Positions 1 to 9,279 of a stretch of DNA of 47,356 bases are shown here, in pieces. Position numbers and translations under genes: made by a program. This DNA comes from Pseudomonadota bacterium (GTDB lineage: Bacteria; Pseudomonadota; Alphaproteobacteria; Reyranellales; Reyranellaceae), in contig JAFEFF010000179.1 in assembly GCA_018240745.1 (NCBI GenBank), positions 1-47,356 of the forward strand, in the 5' to 3' direction. The number at the start of each line of letters is the position of its first letter. The stretch's first letter is position 1. The notes under the pieces are model-generated. The model was not told the origin of the DNA, searched no databases, and worked only from the letters and a program-made list of their open reading frames with translations.

Positions 1-3000
1 CCGGTGTTCGACGTCATTGTCGACAAGGCGATGACGCTGTGCGAGGCCGCCTTCGGCATGTTCAACACCTTCGACGGGGAGCGCTTCCACACGGTGGCGA
101 CGCGCAACGTCCCGGAGGCCTACGCGCAATACAGGGCCACCAGCCCGCCGGACTACCCCTCCGGCTCCGGGCCGGCCCGCCTGGTCGCCGGCGAGGACTG
201 CGTCCACGAGCGCGACACGGCCGACAGCGATCTCTATCGCGGCGGCGATCCCAACCGGCGGGCGATCGTCGACCTCGGCGGCGCGCGCACCATCCTGAGC
301 GTCGCCTTGCGCAAGGACGGCGTCTTGCTGGGCATGATCGCGATCTATCGCCAGGAGGTGCGGCCCTTCACCGACAAGCAGATCGCGCTGCTGCAGGGCT
401 TCGCCGCCCAGGCCGTCATCGCCATGGAGAATGCGCGCCTGCTCACCGAGCTGCGCGAATCGCTCGAATACCAGACGGCGACCAGCGACGTGCTGAGCGT
501 GATCAGCCGCTCGACCTCCGAGCTGGAACCGGTTCTGAAGTCGATGCTGGCCGCCGCAACCCGGTTGTGCGGGGTGCACATGGGCGGCGTCGCCGTGCGC
601 CGCGGCGACGTTCTGCGCTATGTGACCTCGACCGGCGTGTCGGCCGAGTTCGACAGATGGCTGCGCGAGACGCCGCATCCGATCGACCGCAGCTCGATCG
701 CCGGCCGCGCCGCCGCCGACAAGCGCGTCACCTACATTCCCAACGTCGCGGCCGACCCCGACTACGCCATGCCGATCACCACGACGGTCGGCAACATGCA
801 GTCCCTGCTGGCGGTTCCGCTGCTGCGCGAGGACGAGGTGGTCGGCGTCATGACGCTCGGCCGCTCCAATACCGAGCCCTTCACCGAGCGCCAGATCGCG
901 CTGGTCCGAACGTTTGCCGACCAGGCCGTGATTGCCATGGAGAACACCCGCCTGCTGGCCGAGCTGCGCGAGTCGCTGGATCGGCAAACTGCGACCACCG
1001 AAGTCCTGGCGGCGATCAATTCTTCGCCCGGTGACCTCACGCCCGTGTTCGAGAGCATGCTGGAGAAGGCGCATGCGCTTTGCCGAGTGGAGTATGGCAG
1101 CCTCCAGCTCTACGACGGCACCATGTTGCGCGCTGTAGCGGTCCATGATTTGCCGGAGGTGTTGGCCGCGCGGCTGCAAGAAGGATACGTGCCGGGGCCA
1201 GCCTTCCGGCGATTGATCGAGGGTGCGGACTTCGAGCACATCCCCGATGTCGCCGAGATCGATGACCCGATGGCGAAGACTGTGGTCGACGCCGGGATAA
1301 GAACCCTGCTCCGGGTGCCGCTGCGCAAGGACGGCAAATTGCTTGGTCTAATCGTGGCAGCTCGCAAGGAAGTGCGCCCGTTTGCGGACAAGGAGATTGC
1401 GCTGCTTCAGAGCTTTGCCTCCCAAGGCGTGATCGCGATGGAAAACGCGCGGCTTCTTGGAGAGCTGCGCGAGCGCACCGACGACCTCACCGAATCGCTC
1501 GAATACCAGACCGCGACCAGCGATCTGCTGGAAGTCATCAGCCGCTCGACGGCAGACATCCAGCCGGTGCTCGACCGCATGCTGAGCTCGGCCGCGCGCC
1601 TGTGCGGCGTGGCGAAGGGCGACGTCGCGATCCGCCAGGGCGACGTCTTCCGCCACGTCGCCTTCATCGGCGCCGCGACGCCGGAAGAGGATGCCTGGCT
1701 GCGCTCGCGGGTCACCGTGCCCGGCCGCGGCACCTCGACCGCCCGGGCGCTGCTGGAAAAGCAGATCGATCACGTTCTCGACCAGAGCCGCGATCCCGAA
1801 CGCGTTGCGCCCGCCGCCGCGACTGCCGAGCGTACCACGCTCGCGGTGCCCCTACTGCGCGAGGGCGAGGCGATCGGCGTGATCTCGCTGCTGCGCGACC
1901 ATGTCGAGCCCTTCACCGAGCGGCAGATCGCGCTGGTCAAGACCTTCGCCGACCAGGCGGTCATCGCCATGGAGAACGCCCGCCTCTTGACCGAGCTGCG
2001 CGAACGCACCGACGACCTGCAGCAGTCGCTGGAGTACCAGACCGCGATCGGCGAAGTTCTCACGGTCATCAGCCGCTCGACCTTCGATCTCGCGCCGGTG
2101 CTCCAGACGCTGACGGAGACGGCGCTGCGGCTGTGCGAGGCGGAGATGGGCTTCATCTCCCGGCGCGAGGGCGACCTTTACCGCGTCGTGACGGCGGCTG
2201 GTGCGACACCCGAAAGCGCCGCGGATGCGCACGACTACCAGCAGTTCCAGCAGTCGAGGCTCCTGGGAGCGGATCGCGGCTCGGTGACCGGCCGCGTCGC
2301 CCTCGAGGGCCGTGCCGTCCAGATCCCCGACATCACGACCGATCCCGAGTACCGGCTTGCCGGCGCCTCCGCTTTGGGAAAAATCCGCACCCAGGTTGGC
2401 GTACCGCTGATCCGCGAGGGCAACCTGGCCGGCGTCATCGTGCTGTCGCGCCAGCGCGTCGAGCCGTTCACCGAGCGCCAGATCAACCTGCTGCGGACGT
2501 TCGCCGACCAGGCCGTGATTGCCATGGAAAATGCCCGCCTGCTCGGCGAGCTGCGCGAATCCTTGGACCAGCAGACCGCGACCAGCGATGTGCTGAGCAC
2601 GATCAGCCGGTCGTCGTCGGTCGACCTGCCCACGGTGCTCAATACGCTGGCAGAGACTGTGGCTCGCCTATGCCGGGCCGACCAGGCCTACATGTTCCGC
2701 CGCCAGGAGGGCCTGCACCACCTGGTCGCGTCGCACAACGTTTCCGACGAGACCAAGCAATACATGCTGGCCAACCCCTTCACGCCCGACCGCGGCAACA
2801 CCAGCGGTCGTGCGCTGCTGGAGCGGCGGACGGTCCACATTCCCGACGTGCTGGCGGACCCTGAATACACTTACAGCGAGGGCCAGAAGATCGCCGGGTT
2901 CCGTACGATGCTCGGCATTCCGCTCATGCGCGAAGACACGATCCTCGGCGTGTTCGTGGCATCGCGCACGCACGTCGAGCCGTTTTCCGACAAGGAGATT

Positions 3001-4317
3001 GCGCTCGCCAGCGGTTTCGCCGACCAGGCGGTGATCGCCATCGAGAATGCCCGCCTGTTCGAGGAGCTGACCGACCGCCAGGCCGAGCTGCGCGTCACCT
3101 TCGACAACATGGGCGACGGCGTGGTCATGTTCGACGCCGATCTGAAGCTCGCCTCCTGGAACAGGAACTTCCAGGAACTGCTCGACATTCCCGACTCGTT
3201 CGTCACCAGCCGGCCCGGGCTCGAGGATTATATCCGCCTGCTGGTCGGGCGCGGCGAGCTGGGCGACCAGGATGCCGAGCAGCAGATCGCGACCTATCGC
3301 GAGCGCGCCAGCCAGCAATGGTCGACCGAGCGGACGCGTCCCGATGGCCGCATCATCGAGGTGCGCAACAACCCGGTGCCGGGCGGCGGCGCCGTGCTGA
3401 TCTACAGCGACGTCACCGAGCGCAAGAAGGCCGAGGCCGATCTCCGTGCCGCGCGCGACTCGGCCGAAGCTGCGCTGCTGCAGCTCAAGGCGGCGCAGGC
3501 CAACCTGGTCCAGTCGGAGAAGATGGCCTCGCTCGGCCAGCTCACCGCCGGCATTGCGCACGAGATCAAGAATCCGCTGAACTTCGTGAACAACTTCGCC
3601 ACTCTCTCGGTCGAGCTGCTCGACGAGCTGAAGGAGATCGCCGGGCCCGCCCTGGAGACGCTGGACCAGAACACGCGCGCCGATCTCGACGAGACGTTGG
3701 ACCTGCTCACCGGCAACCTCGGCAAGATCGCCGAGCACGGCAAGCGTGCCGACGGCATCGTCAAGAGCATGCTGAGCCACAGCCGCGGCGGCTCGGGCGA
3801 CTGGCAGGCCTCGGACGTCAATGCGCTGGTCGAGGAAGCGCTGAACCTCGCCTATCACGGCGCGCGCGCCCAGGACAAGGAGTTCAACGTCACGCTCGAG
3901 CGCGACTTCGAGAAGGAATCCAGGCCGATCGAATTGGTGCCGCAGGACGTCACGCGCGTGTTCCTCAACCTGTTCGGCAACGGCTTCTACGCCACCAACA
4001 AGCGCCGTCTGGCCAGCGAGGCGGGCTTCCGGCCGACGCTCAGGATCGCGACACGCGACCTCGGCGACCAGGTCGAGGTCCGGGTACGCGACAACGGCAT
4101 CGGCATCCCGTCCGAGGTGCGCGATAAGCTGTTCCAGCCGTTCTTCACCACCAAGCCGACCGGCGAAGGCACCGGCCTCGGCCTGTCGATCAGCTACGAC
4201 ATCGTCACCCAGCAGCACGGCGGCACGATCGAGGTCGAAAGCGAAGTCGGCAGTTTCACCGAATTCACCGTGCGACTGCCGCGCATCCCGCGCGTCGCTG
4301 CAGCAAAGAGAGCCTAG
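1..4317 (+). CDS. multi-GAF sensor histidine kinase (5' end outside window)
   Basis: A soluble sensor kinase of at least 1,438 residues; the frame is open to the first base, so the N-terminus is cut. Numbering from the GTG at base 4, GAF-like domains lie near residues 1-147, 175-320, 345-485, 518-660, 695-850 and 875-1020. Most carry an LC-x5-G start and end with IAMENARLL or a close variant. A PAS-like domain (about 1030-1140, with [11 protein letters not shown]) and a HisKA domain follow; the H-box [12 protein letters not shown] has its phosphoacceptor at H1186. The HATPase ends the protein with [15 protein letters not shown] and GTGLGLS. No membrane segment was seen. The receiver gene starts 3 bp after the stop, so the two probably form a phosphorelay. 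The repeats suggest internal duplication. Ligands of the GAF domains cannot be read from sequence. Confidence 0.93.
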   Translation, partial: PVFDVIVDKAMTLCEAAFGMFNTFDGERFHTVATRNVPEAYAQYRATSPPDYPSGSGPARLVAGEDCVHERDTADSDLYRGGDPNRRAIVDLGGARTILSVALRKDGVLLGMIAIYRQEVRPFTDKQIALLQGFAAQAVIAMENARLLTELRESLEYQTATSDVLSVISRSTSELEPVLKSMLAAATRLCGVHMGGVAVRRGDVLRYVTSTGVSAEFDRWLRETPHPIDRSSIAGRAAADKRVTYIPNVAADPDYAMPITTTVGNMQSLLAVPLLREDEVVGVMTLGRSNTEPFTERQIALVRTFADQAVIAMENTRLLAELRESLDRQTATTEVLAAINSSPGDLTPVFESMLEKAHALCRVEYGSLQLYDGTMLRAVAVHDLPEVLAARLQEGYVPGPAFRRLIEGADFEHIPDVAEIDDPMAKTVVDAGIRTLLRVPLRKDGKLLGLIVAARKEVRPFADKEIALLQSFASQGVIAMENARLLGELRERTDDLTESLEYQTATSDLLEVISRSTADIQPVLDRMLSSAARLCGVAKGDVAIRQGDVFRHVAFIGAATPEEDAWLRSRVTVPGRGTSTARALLEKQIDHVLDQSRDPERVAPAAATAERTTLAVPLLREGEAIGVISLLRDHVEPFTERQIALVKTFADQAVIAMENARLLTELRERTDDLQQSLEYQTAIGEVLTVISRSTFDLAPVLQTLTETALRLCEAEMGFISRREGDLYRVVTAAGATPESAADAHDYQQFQQSRLLGADRGSVTGRVALEGRAVQIPDITTDPEYRLAGASALGKIRTQVGVPLIREGNLAGVIVLSRQRVEPFTERQINLLRTFADQAVIAMENARLLGELRESLDQQTATSDVLSTISRSSSVDLPTVLNTLAETVARLCRADQAYMFRRQEGLHHLVASHNVSDETKQYMLANPFTPDRGNTSGRALLERRTVHIPDVLADPEYTYSEGQKIAGFRTMLGIPLMREDTILGVFVASRTHVEPFSDKEIALASGFADQAVIAIENARLFEELTDRQAELRVTFDNMGDGVVMFDADLKLASWNRNFQELLDIPDSFVTSRPGLEDYIRLLVGRGELGDQDAEQQIATYRERASQQWSTERTRPDGRIIEVRNNPVPGGGAVLIYSDVTERKKAEADLRAARDSAEAALLQLKAAQANLVQSEKMASLGQLTAGIAHEIKNPLNFVNNFATLSVELLDELKEIAGPALETLDQNTRADLDETLDLLTGNLGKIAEHGKRADGIVKSMLSHSRGGSGDWQASDVNALVEEALNLAYHGARAQDKEFNVTLERDFEKESRPIELVPQDVTRVFLNLFGNGFYATNKRRLASEAGFRPTLRIATRDLGDQVEVRVRDNGIGIPSEVRDKLFQPFFTTKPTGEGTGLGLSISYDIVTQQHGGTIEVESEVGSFTEFTVRLPRIPRVAAAKRA

Positions 4318-4320
4318 TCG

Positions 4321-4707
4321 ATGAGCGTCAGCATCCTGGTGGTCGACGACGAGGCCGACGTCGCCGAGCTGTTCCGGCAGCAGTTCCGCCGCGAGGTGCG
4401 GCAGGGCCATTACGTGATGCATTTCGCCCAGTCCGCCGAGGAGGCGCTGGGCAAGCTCGAGGACGGCATCCGGCCCGAGCTGATCGTGATCCTGTCCGAC
4501 ATCAACATGCCCGGGATGGACGGGCTCGGCCTGCTGCGCAAGGTCAAGGAGCAGCGTGCCGATCTCCCGGTGATCATGGTCACCGCCTACGGCGACGACG
4601 AGCGGCGGCGCAAGGCGAACGAGTTCGGCGCCGCGGAGTTCGTCACCAAGCCGGTCGACTTCAACCTGCTGAAGCAGCAACTGGAGCAATTGAGGCCGCC
4701 CTCATGA
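4321..4707 (+). CDS. single-domain response regulator
   Basis: A CheY-like receiver of 128 residues with no output domain. The acidic pocket is D9-D10, the phosphoacceptor is D60 (LSDINMPGMDG), the switch threonine is T88 (MVTAYGD) and the conserved lysine is K110 (FVTKPVD). It begins 3 bp after the large histidine kinase and is very likely its cognate receiver. It may pass phosphate on or act by protein contact, as stand-alone receivers do. The next gene has a second receiver with similar DINMP and VTKPVD motifs, so the kinase could serve both. The ATG at 4321 leaves no room for another start. Confidence 0.92.
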   Translation: MSVSILVVDDEADVAELFRQQFRREVRQGHYVMHFAQSAEEALGKLEDGIRPELIVILSDINMPGMDGLGLLRKVKEQRADLPVIMVTAYGDDERRRKANEFGAAEFVTKPVDFNLLKQQLEQLRPPS

Positions 4708-4728
4708 ACAACTCCGGTGGCACTCATT

Positions 4729-4784
4729 GGACCGCGCGCATCCTGCGCGTCCATGATCATGAGCGCGCAGGATGCGCGCGGTCC
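4729..4784. repeat. palindromic repeat, family A copy 1
   Basis: Perfect 21-bp inverted arms at 4729-4749 and 4764-4784 flank a 14-base centre that itself contains CATGATCATG. The right arm and its flank (4761-4786) are identical to 11371-11396, and the left end ATTGGACCGCG recurs at 11318 and 44432. It fills the gap between the receiver and cyclase genes, ending 8 bp before the cyclase start. As RNA it would form a very stable hairpin that could uncouple the two genes. Confidence 0.85.
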
Positions 4785-4792
4785 ACAAGACC

Positions 4793-5878
4793 ATGAGCGC
4801 CGCCAAGATCCTCGCCGTCGACGACGAGCCCGACTTCGAGCTGCTGCTGAAGCAGCGCTTTCGGCAGCGCATCCGCAAGGGCGAGCTCGCCTTCCGCTTC
4901 GCCCGCCATGGCGAGGAGGCGCTGGCGGCGCTGGCCGAGGAGCCCGACATCGGCCTGCTGCTGCTCGACATCAACATGCCGGTGATGGACGGGCTTACGC
5001 TGCTGTCCGAGCTGCGCGCGCGGCAGTCGCCGGCCCGGGCGGTGATCGTCTCGGCCTACGGCGACATGGCCAACATCCGCACCGCCATGAATCGCGGCGC
5101 CTTCGACTTCGTCACCAAGCCGGTCGATCTCAACGACCTCGAGGTGACGATCGACAAGACGCTCGAGACCATCTCCCGGATCCGCGAGCTCGACCAGCAG
5201 CGCGCCGAGGCCGAGCGGGCGCGCGCCAATTTGGCCCGCTATTTCTCGCCCAACCTGGTCGACCTGCTGGCCGAGAGCGACGAGCCCCTCGGGCCGGTGC
5301 GGCGCCAGACCGTGGCGGTGCTGTTCGCCGACATCGTCGGCTTCACCCGCATGGCCGAGGCGATGCCGCCCGAGGCGGTGGTCGCCCTGCTGCGCGAGTT
5401 CCACCAGCGCATGGCCGACGCGATCTTCGCCTGCGGCGGCACGATCGAGAAATACATCGGCGACGAGATCTTCGCCGTGTTCGGCCTGCCCGATTCCAGC
5501 CCGCATGACGCGCTGACCGCACTGCGCTGCGCCGCCCGCATGCTGACGGCGCTCGATACCTGGAACGCCGAGCGCACCGCCAAGGGCGAGCCGCCGCTCG
5601 GCATCGGCATCGGCCTGAACTACGGCCCGGCGGTGATGGGCGATGTCGGCACCGAGCACAGCCTCGCCTTCACCGTGATCGGCGACACCGTGAACATCGC
5701 CAGCCGCCTGCAGGGCCTGACCCGCGAGCTCAAGACGCCGCTGGTGGTGTCGGACGCCATCCTGAAGCAGATCGGCGGCGACCCGAGCGACCTGCCGGTG
5801 AAGCTTCGAGACCTGGGCGAGCGCGAATTGCGCGGCCGCAGCGCCGCGATCCGTATCTGGGCCCGCGCCGAATCCTGA
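4793..5878 (+). CDS. response regulator with class III adenylate cyclase output
   Basis: A 361-residue receiver-cyclase. The receiver (about 1-125) has D10-D11, phosphoacceptor D59 (LLDINMPVMDG) and K109. A charged helix (about 125-150) resembling a signalling coiled coil leads to a class III cyclase domain (about 170-355). Metal ligands are D180 (LFADIVGF) and D224 (YIGDEIF). K220 and D298 (VIGDTVN) fit adenine specificity, and N301 and R305 fit the transition-state pair. All catalytic positions appear intact, so ATP to cAMP is the likely reaction under phosphorylation control by the upstream kinase. The ATG at 4793 is preferred over one at 4772, which lies inside the family A palindrome. 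No classical Shine-Dalgarno is visible. Confidence 0.92.
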   Translation: MSAAKILAVDDEPDFELLLKQRFRQRIRKGELAFRFARHGEEALAALAEEPDIGLLLLDINMPVMDGLTLLSELRARQSPARAVIVSAYGDMANIRTAMNRGAFDFVTKPVDLNDLEVTIDKTLETISRIRELDQQRAEAERARANLARYFSPNLVDLLAESDEPLGPVRRQTVAVLFADIVGFTRMAEAMPPEAVVALLREFHQRMADAIFACGGTIEKYIGDEIFAVFGLPDSSPHDALTALRCAARMLTALDTWNAERTAKGEPPLGIGIGLNYGPAVMGDVGTEHSLAFTVIGDTVNIASRLQGLTRELKTPLVVSDAILKQIGGDPSDLPVKLRDLGERELRGRSAAIRIWARAES

Positions 5879-5886
5879 CACGCATC

Positions 5887-6002
5887 GTCTTTGCTGGGAG
5901 CGCGGCACTCCAGTGCCGCTCTTCTCATGCTCTTTTTGGACTCCGTGGGAGATGTCTGAAAGACCATGAGCGCCACTGGAGTGGCGCGCTCCCAGCAAAG
6001 AC
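5887..6002. repeat. palindromic repeat, family B copy 1
   Basis: Inverted 35-base arms at 5887-5921 and 5968-6002 match at 33 of 35 positions. Each arm also contains a near-palindromic CACTCCAGTG core. The same element recurs at 25588-25670. It occupies almost all of the gap between the cyclase and TfoX-like genes, and its strong hairpin could act as a terminator or mRNA stabiliser. Confidence 0.85.
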
Positions 6003-6024
6003 AATGATCGGCTAGGATGGGCCC

Positions 6025-6378
6025 ATGGTTGCCAGCAGCGACTTCGCCGACTTCCTGCGCGATCAGCTTGCGCCGCTCGGCCGCATCACGATGCGCCGCA
6101 TGTTCGGCAAGACCGGCGTGTTCTGCAACGGCGTAATGCTGGGCATGGTGACCGACAACACGCTCTACTTCCGCGTCGACGACCAGAACCGCGCAACCTT
6201 CGCCGAAGCCCGCGACTCGCCGCCGCTCAACTATCGCAAGAAAGGCAGCACCATCGACCTCTCCTTCTGGCGCGCGCCGGAGCGGCTGATGGACGAGCCC
6301 GACGAGCTGGTCGAGTGGGCCCGCGCGGCGCTGGCGGCGGCACGCCGGGTGGCGGCAAAGCGGAAGCCGAAACGCTGA
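6025..6378 (+). CDS. TfoX/Sxy N-terminal domain protein
   Basis: A 117-residue cytoplasmic protein that matches the TfoX/Sxy N-terminal domain almost end to end. Family features include LAPLGRITMRRMFGKTG near residues 12-30, the GVMLGMV strand and LYFRVDD. A basic tail (AAKRKPKR) closes it. In gammaproteobacteria Sxy/TfoX co-activates competence genes with CRP. The C-terminal domain of those proteins is missing here, as in many alphaproteobacterial relatives of unknown role. An adenylate cyclase gene lies just upstream, which is suggestive given the Sxy-CRP-cAMP link, but the family B palindrome separates them and a functional tie is only inference. Start chosen at the first ATG after the repeat. 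Confidence 0.8.
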   Translation: MVASSDFADFLRDQLAPLGRITMRRMFGKTGVFCNGVMLGMVTDNTLYFRVDDQNRATFAEARDSPPLNYRKKGSTIDLSFWRAPERLMDEPDELVEWARAALAAARRVAAKRKPKR

Positions 6379-6380
6379 CC

Positions 6381-6389
6381 TGTGGATAA
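6381..6389 (-). other. DnaA-box-like 9-mer
   Basis: TGTGGATAA is the exact complement of the DnaA box TTATCCACA. It begins just after the TfoX-like stop codon. A single box gives no support for an origin. It could be chance or a DnaA titration or regulatory site. Confidence 0.35.
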
Positions 6390-6486
6390 ATCATCCCACG
6401 TCCCGCCAATTCGACAATCGTCCCAACAGGCAGGTGGCGAAGGATCCGGGACGAATCGCCTGAAATGCACGCGGGTCGGCATTCCA

Positions 6487-6517
6487 GGCGTCCCACGGCG
6501 ATGGGACGCGGGACGCC
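6487..6517. terminator. inverted repeat between convergent genes
   Basis: GGCGTCCC (6487-6494) pairs with GGGACGCC (6510-6517), and an inner GTCCCA/TGGGAC pair (6490-6495, 6502-6507) offers an alternative hairpin. It lies between the converging TfoX-like and monooxygenase genes, 8 bp from the end of the latter, so it could terminate either transcript. No clear T-tract follows. Confidence 0.35.
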
Positions 6518-6524
6518 GAAAACG

Positions 6525-7691
6525 CTACACCGCTGCGGCGTCGTGCAGATAGAGCCAGCCGATGTTGGCGATCGAGCGGTCGCCGGAGGTCGCCATCGCC
6601 CGGTCGCGCGCCTGTTGGTCGGGGCCGTCGGGCAAGTGGAAGCGCGTGCGGTTGTTGGCGCTCGCCTCCTGCAGGCGCGTGGCGCGCGGCTTGCGCACTT
6701 CCTCGTAGCGGCGGAGCGCGCCTGGCACGTCGTCGGGCGCGGCCTTCAGGAGCGAGGCCAGCGCGGCGCCGTCCTCGATCGATTGGGCGGCGCCCTGCGC
6801 CATGAAGGGCAGCATGGGATGGCAGGCATCGCCCAGCAGCGTGATCCGGCCTTCGCTCCAGTGCGGCAGCGGCAGGCGGTCATGCAGCGCCCAGATGTAG
6901 GTCTCGGGGAACGAGGCGATCAGGCCGCGGACCGTCGGATGCCAGCCCGCGTAGCGCGCCATGGCGTCGGCGACGTTGCCCTTCTCGGTCCAGCTCTCGG
7001 ATGTCCAGCCGCCGTGCTCGGTGACGCAGACCACGTTCATGAAGCGGCCGGCCGAGACCCAGTAGTGCACGACGTGGCCGTCGGGACCCATCCAGTTGTG
7101 CGAGGCGACCTCGATGCCGAGATGAGCGACGCGCTCGGCCGGCACCAACCCGCGCCAGGCGACGCAGCCGGTGAAGCGCGCCTTCTCCGGCCCGAACAGG
7201 ATGTGGCGCACCTTGCTGTGGATGCCGTCGGCGCCGACCAGCACGTCGGCCTCGACGGTCGCGCCGTTCTCGAACCGCGCGACGACACGCTCGCCCTTCT
7301 CCCCGAGGTCGACCAGCTTGTGGCCGACATGCACGCGTTCGGCGGGCAGTGCCGCCGCCAGCAGGTTGGCGAGATCGGCGCGGTGGAAGTGGTAGTACGG
7401 CGCGCCGAACGTCTCCTCGACCAGCTTGCCGACCGGTGCGCGCTGCAGGGTTCGGCCATCGTCCCAGCGGCGCTGGTGCACGGACTGCGGGAACACGCCG
7501 GCTGCGTCCAGCGCCGGCTTGAGCCCCAGCCGGATCAGCAGCCGCGAGGCGTTGGGGCTGATCTGGATGCCGGCGCCGATCTCGGTGATGCGCGGCGCCT
7601 GCTCGTAGATCTCGGCATCGAAACCGGCGCGCAACAGGTGGAGCGCGGCCGACAGCCCGCCGATGCCGCCGCCAATCACTGCGATCTTCAT
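6525..7691 (-). CDS. FAD-dependent monooxygenase, salicylate-hydroxylase-like
   Basis: A 388-residue class A flavoprotein monooxygenase. The FAD dinucleotide motif GGGIGGLSAALHL sits at the N-terminus, a DG-type motif VGADGIHSKVR mid-protein and the second FAD motif LLGDACHPMLPFMAQGA about 100 residues before the end. The layout matches salicylate 1-hydroxylase and 3-hydroxybenzoate 6-hydroxylase, which use NAD(P)H and O2 on an aromatic acid. The substrate cannot be fixed. The start is the ATG at 7691, which overlaps the TGA of the upstream monooxygenase (ATGA), so the two are translationally coupled; an upstream in-frame start would lie inside that gene and lacks the Rossmann motif. Confidence 0.88.
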   Translation of the reverse strand: MKIAVIGGGIGGLSAALHLLRAGFDAEIYEQAPRITEIGAGIQISPNASRLLIRLGLKPALDAAGVFPQSVHQRRWDDGRTLQRAPVGKLVEETFGAPYYHFHRADLANLLAAALPAERVHVGHKLVDLGEKGERVVARFENGATVEADVLVGADGIHSKVRHILFGPEKARFTGCVAWRGLVPAERVAHLGIEVASHNWMGPDGHVVHYWVSAGRFMNVVCVTEHGGWTSESWTEKGNVADAMARYAGWHPTVRGLIASFPETYIWALHDRLPLPHWSEGRITLLGDACHPMLPFMAQGAAQSIEDGAALASLLKAAPDDVPGALRRYEEVRKPRATRLQEASANNRTRFHLPDGPDQQARDRAMATSGDRSIANIGWLYLHDAAAV

Positions 7692-9229
7692 GATGCCAGC
7701 ACCTGCTGCCACACGGCGTGGCCGTCGTCGCACTCGTTGCCGCGCCAGGCGACATGCGTGTCGGGCCGCACCAGCACGAGTCTCGCCTCGTAGATCGGCG
7801 CGATGGACGGGTCATCGACGATCACCGTCTCGATCGGTACCGGCGCGGCATCGATCAGGGACGACGGATCGGCATCGCCGAACCGCAACAGGGTGAACCA
7901 GCGTCCCAGCCGGTCATAGAGCGCCGACCCGTCGCGCAGGAAGACGCTCGGCAGGCGCGCGCCCGGCGCGGTGGTCGGCTGGTAGATCGTCGGATGAGGC
8001 TCGACGCCGTCGTAGCGGTAACCGAACTCGATGCCCCAGCTCTCGTTCTCGGCATTGCCCAGCGCGGCGATGCCGCGCCCCAGCGCAACAGGGTCGCGCT
8101 CGTTCTTGTAGAGCTCGGCGATCTTCAGGCGGACCTCGGTGTGGCGCTCGGACGCAACGCGGTTGCGATGGCCGACCGGACGGCGCTCGCGGTCGTAGGT
8201 CGCGAGCAGCCCCGCGCCGGCATAGCCCTTCACCGCCGCGGCGAGCTTCCAGCCGAGATCGATGGCATCGCCGATGCCGGTGTTCATGCCGTAGCCGCCG
8301 GTCGGGATGTACTGGTGCGCCGAATCGCCCGCGAGGAACACGCGGCCTTTGCCGTAGCTGTCGGCCAGCAGCAGGTTGGTGAACCACGGATTGGCGACCA
8401 GGATCTTGCGCTCGAAATCGCCGCGGCCGACCCAGGCGTCGAGCACCCCGTTCGGGTCGGTGTTGCCGTCGGTCGGCATGCGCATCTGCAGGGTCCAGAT
8501 CTCCCTGTCGTCCTGCGCGATCAGCGTGCCCATGGCGCTCTGGTAGTGCCAGGCGACCCCGAAGGCCTGCAGGATGTCGCGCGCCTGCGACCGGAAATGG
8601 ACCATGTAGCGATGCGCCACGTTGGCCTTGCCCGAGAGCCCGATGCCGAGCTTCTCGCGCACGATCGACGAGCCGCCGTCGCAGCCGGCGAGGTAGTCGC
8701 AGCGCACCGTCTCGGTCGCGCCCGTCTCGACCACGCGGAGCGTGCAGGTGACGCCGGTCTCGCCCTGCTCGAAATCCTCGAACGCCACGCCCCAGCGCGC
8801 GTCGACCAGCGGGTCGCCGACGATGGCGTCGCGCAGCACCGGCTCGATCATCACCTGGCTCACCCGCATCGCCGGCTCGCGCGGCTGGGTGCCGTCGTTG
8901 TTCGCCAGGATCTCGGCCCGCTTCTCGACCACGCTGGGATAGCGGAAGCGGTGCAGCTCCCGGCCGCCCCTTTCCTTAGCAAGTGTGGTGATCCACGCGA
9001 CGTCGAAGTTGTTCTCCTCCGGCACCGCCACGGCGCGGAGCTTGTCGACCAGGCCGACGCGGCGGAACAGCTCCATCGAGCGGCCGTTGGTGATGTCCAT
9101 CTTGGGATGCCGCGTGGTCGAGGGCTGGCGCTCGACCAGCCGGCAGCGCACGCCGAACGAGGAGAGCGTGCGCGCGAGCGTCATGCCGACCGGGCCGCCG
9201 CCCGCGATCAGGACCGGAACGTGGTTCAT
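7688..9229 (-). CDS. FAD-dependent aromatic monooxygenase, PheA/MhpA-like
   Basis: A 513-residue flavin monooxygenase. It has the N-terminal FAD motif AGGGPVGMTLA, the DG motif YLAGCDGGSSIVR near residue 165 and GDSAHQYIPTGGYGMN followed by DAIDLGWKLAA, typical of the phenol/3-(3-hydroxyphenyl)propionate hydroxylase branch. A C-terminal thioredoxin-like region is expected from the length. The likely reaction is NAD(P)H- and O2-dependent ring hydroxylation. It is the first gene of a two-gene minus-strand operon with the 6525-7691 monooxygenase, sharing an ATGA overlap. The start faces the divergent DprE1-like gene across about 50 bp. Substrate unknown; no ring-cleavage gene is adjacent. Confidence 0.88.
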   Translation of the reverse strand: MNHVPVLIAGGGPVGMTLARTLSSFGVRCRLVERQPSTTRHPKMDITNGRSMELFRRVGLVDKLRAVAVPEENNFDVAWITTLAKERGGRELHRFRYPSVVEKRAEILANNDGTQPREPAMRVSQVMIEPVLRDAIVGDPLVDARWGVAFEDFEQGETGVTCTLRVVETGATETVRCDYLAGCDGGSSIVREKLGIGLSGKANVAHRYMVHFRSQARDILQAFGVAWHYQSAMGTLIAQDDREIWTLQMRMPTDGNTDPNGVLDAWVGRGDFERKILVANPWFTNLLLADSYGKGRVFLAGDSAHQYIPTGGYGMNTGIGDAIDLGWKLAAAVKGYAGAGLLATYDRERRPVGHRNRVASERHTEVRLKIAELYKNERDPVALGRGIAALGNAENESWGIEFGYRYDGVEPHPTIYQPTTAPGARLPSVFLRDGSALYDRLGRWFTLLRFGDADPSSLIDAAPVPIETVIVDDPSIAPIYEARLVLVRPDTHVAWRGNECDDGHAVWQQVLAS

Positions 9230-9279
9230 TGCGAAGCAAGATGCAGGGCGCCGAAGCGATGGTCTATAGTGACGCGAGC

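Noticed and set aside
2668..4689. Long minus-strand open frame of 673 codons opposite the histidine kinase
   Set aside because: It is antisense to clear kinase and receiver motifs and has no recognisable domain; high GC produces long spurious frames.
4757..6004. Minus-strand open frame of 415 codons
   Set aside because: It overlaps the whole cyclase gene in antisense and runs through the family B palindrome.
6381..6389. Replication origin
   Set aside because: Only a single DnaA box, with no AT-rich unwinding region or dnaA, dnaN or parAB genes.
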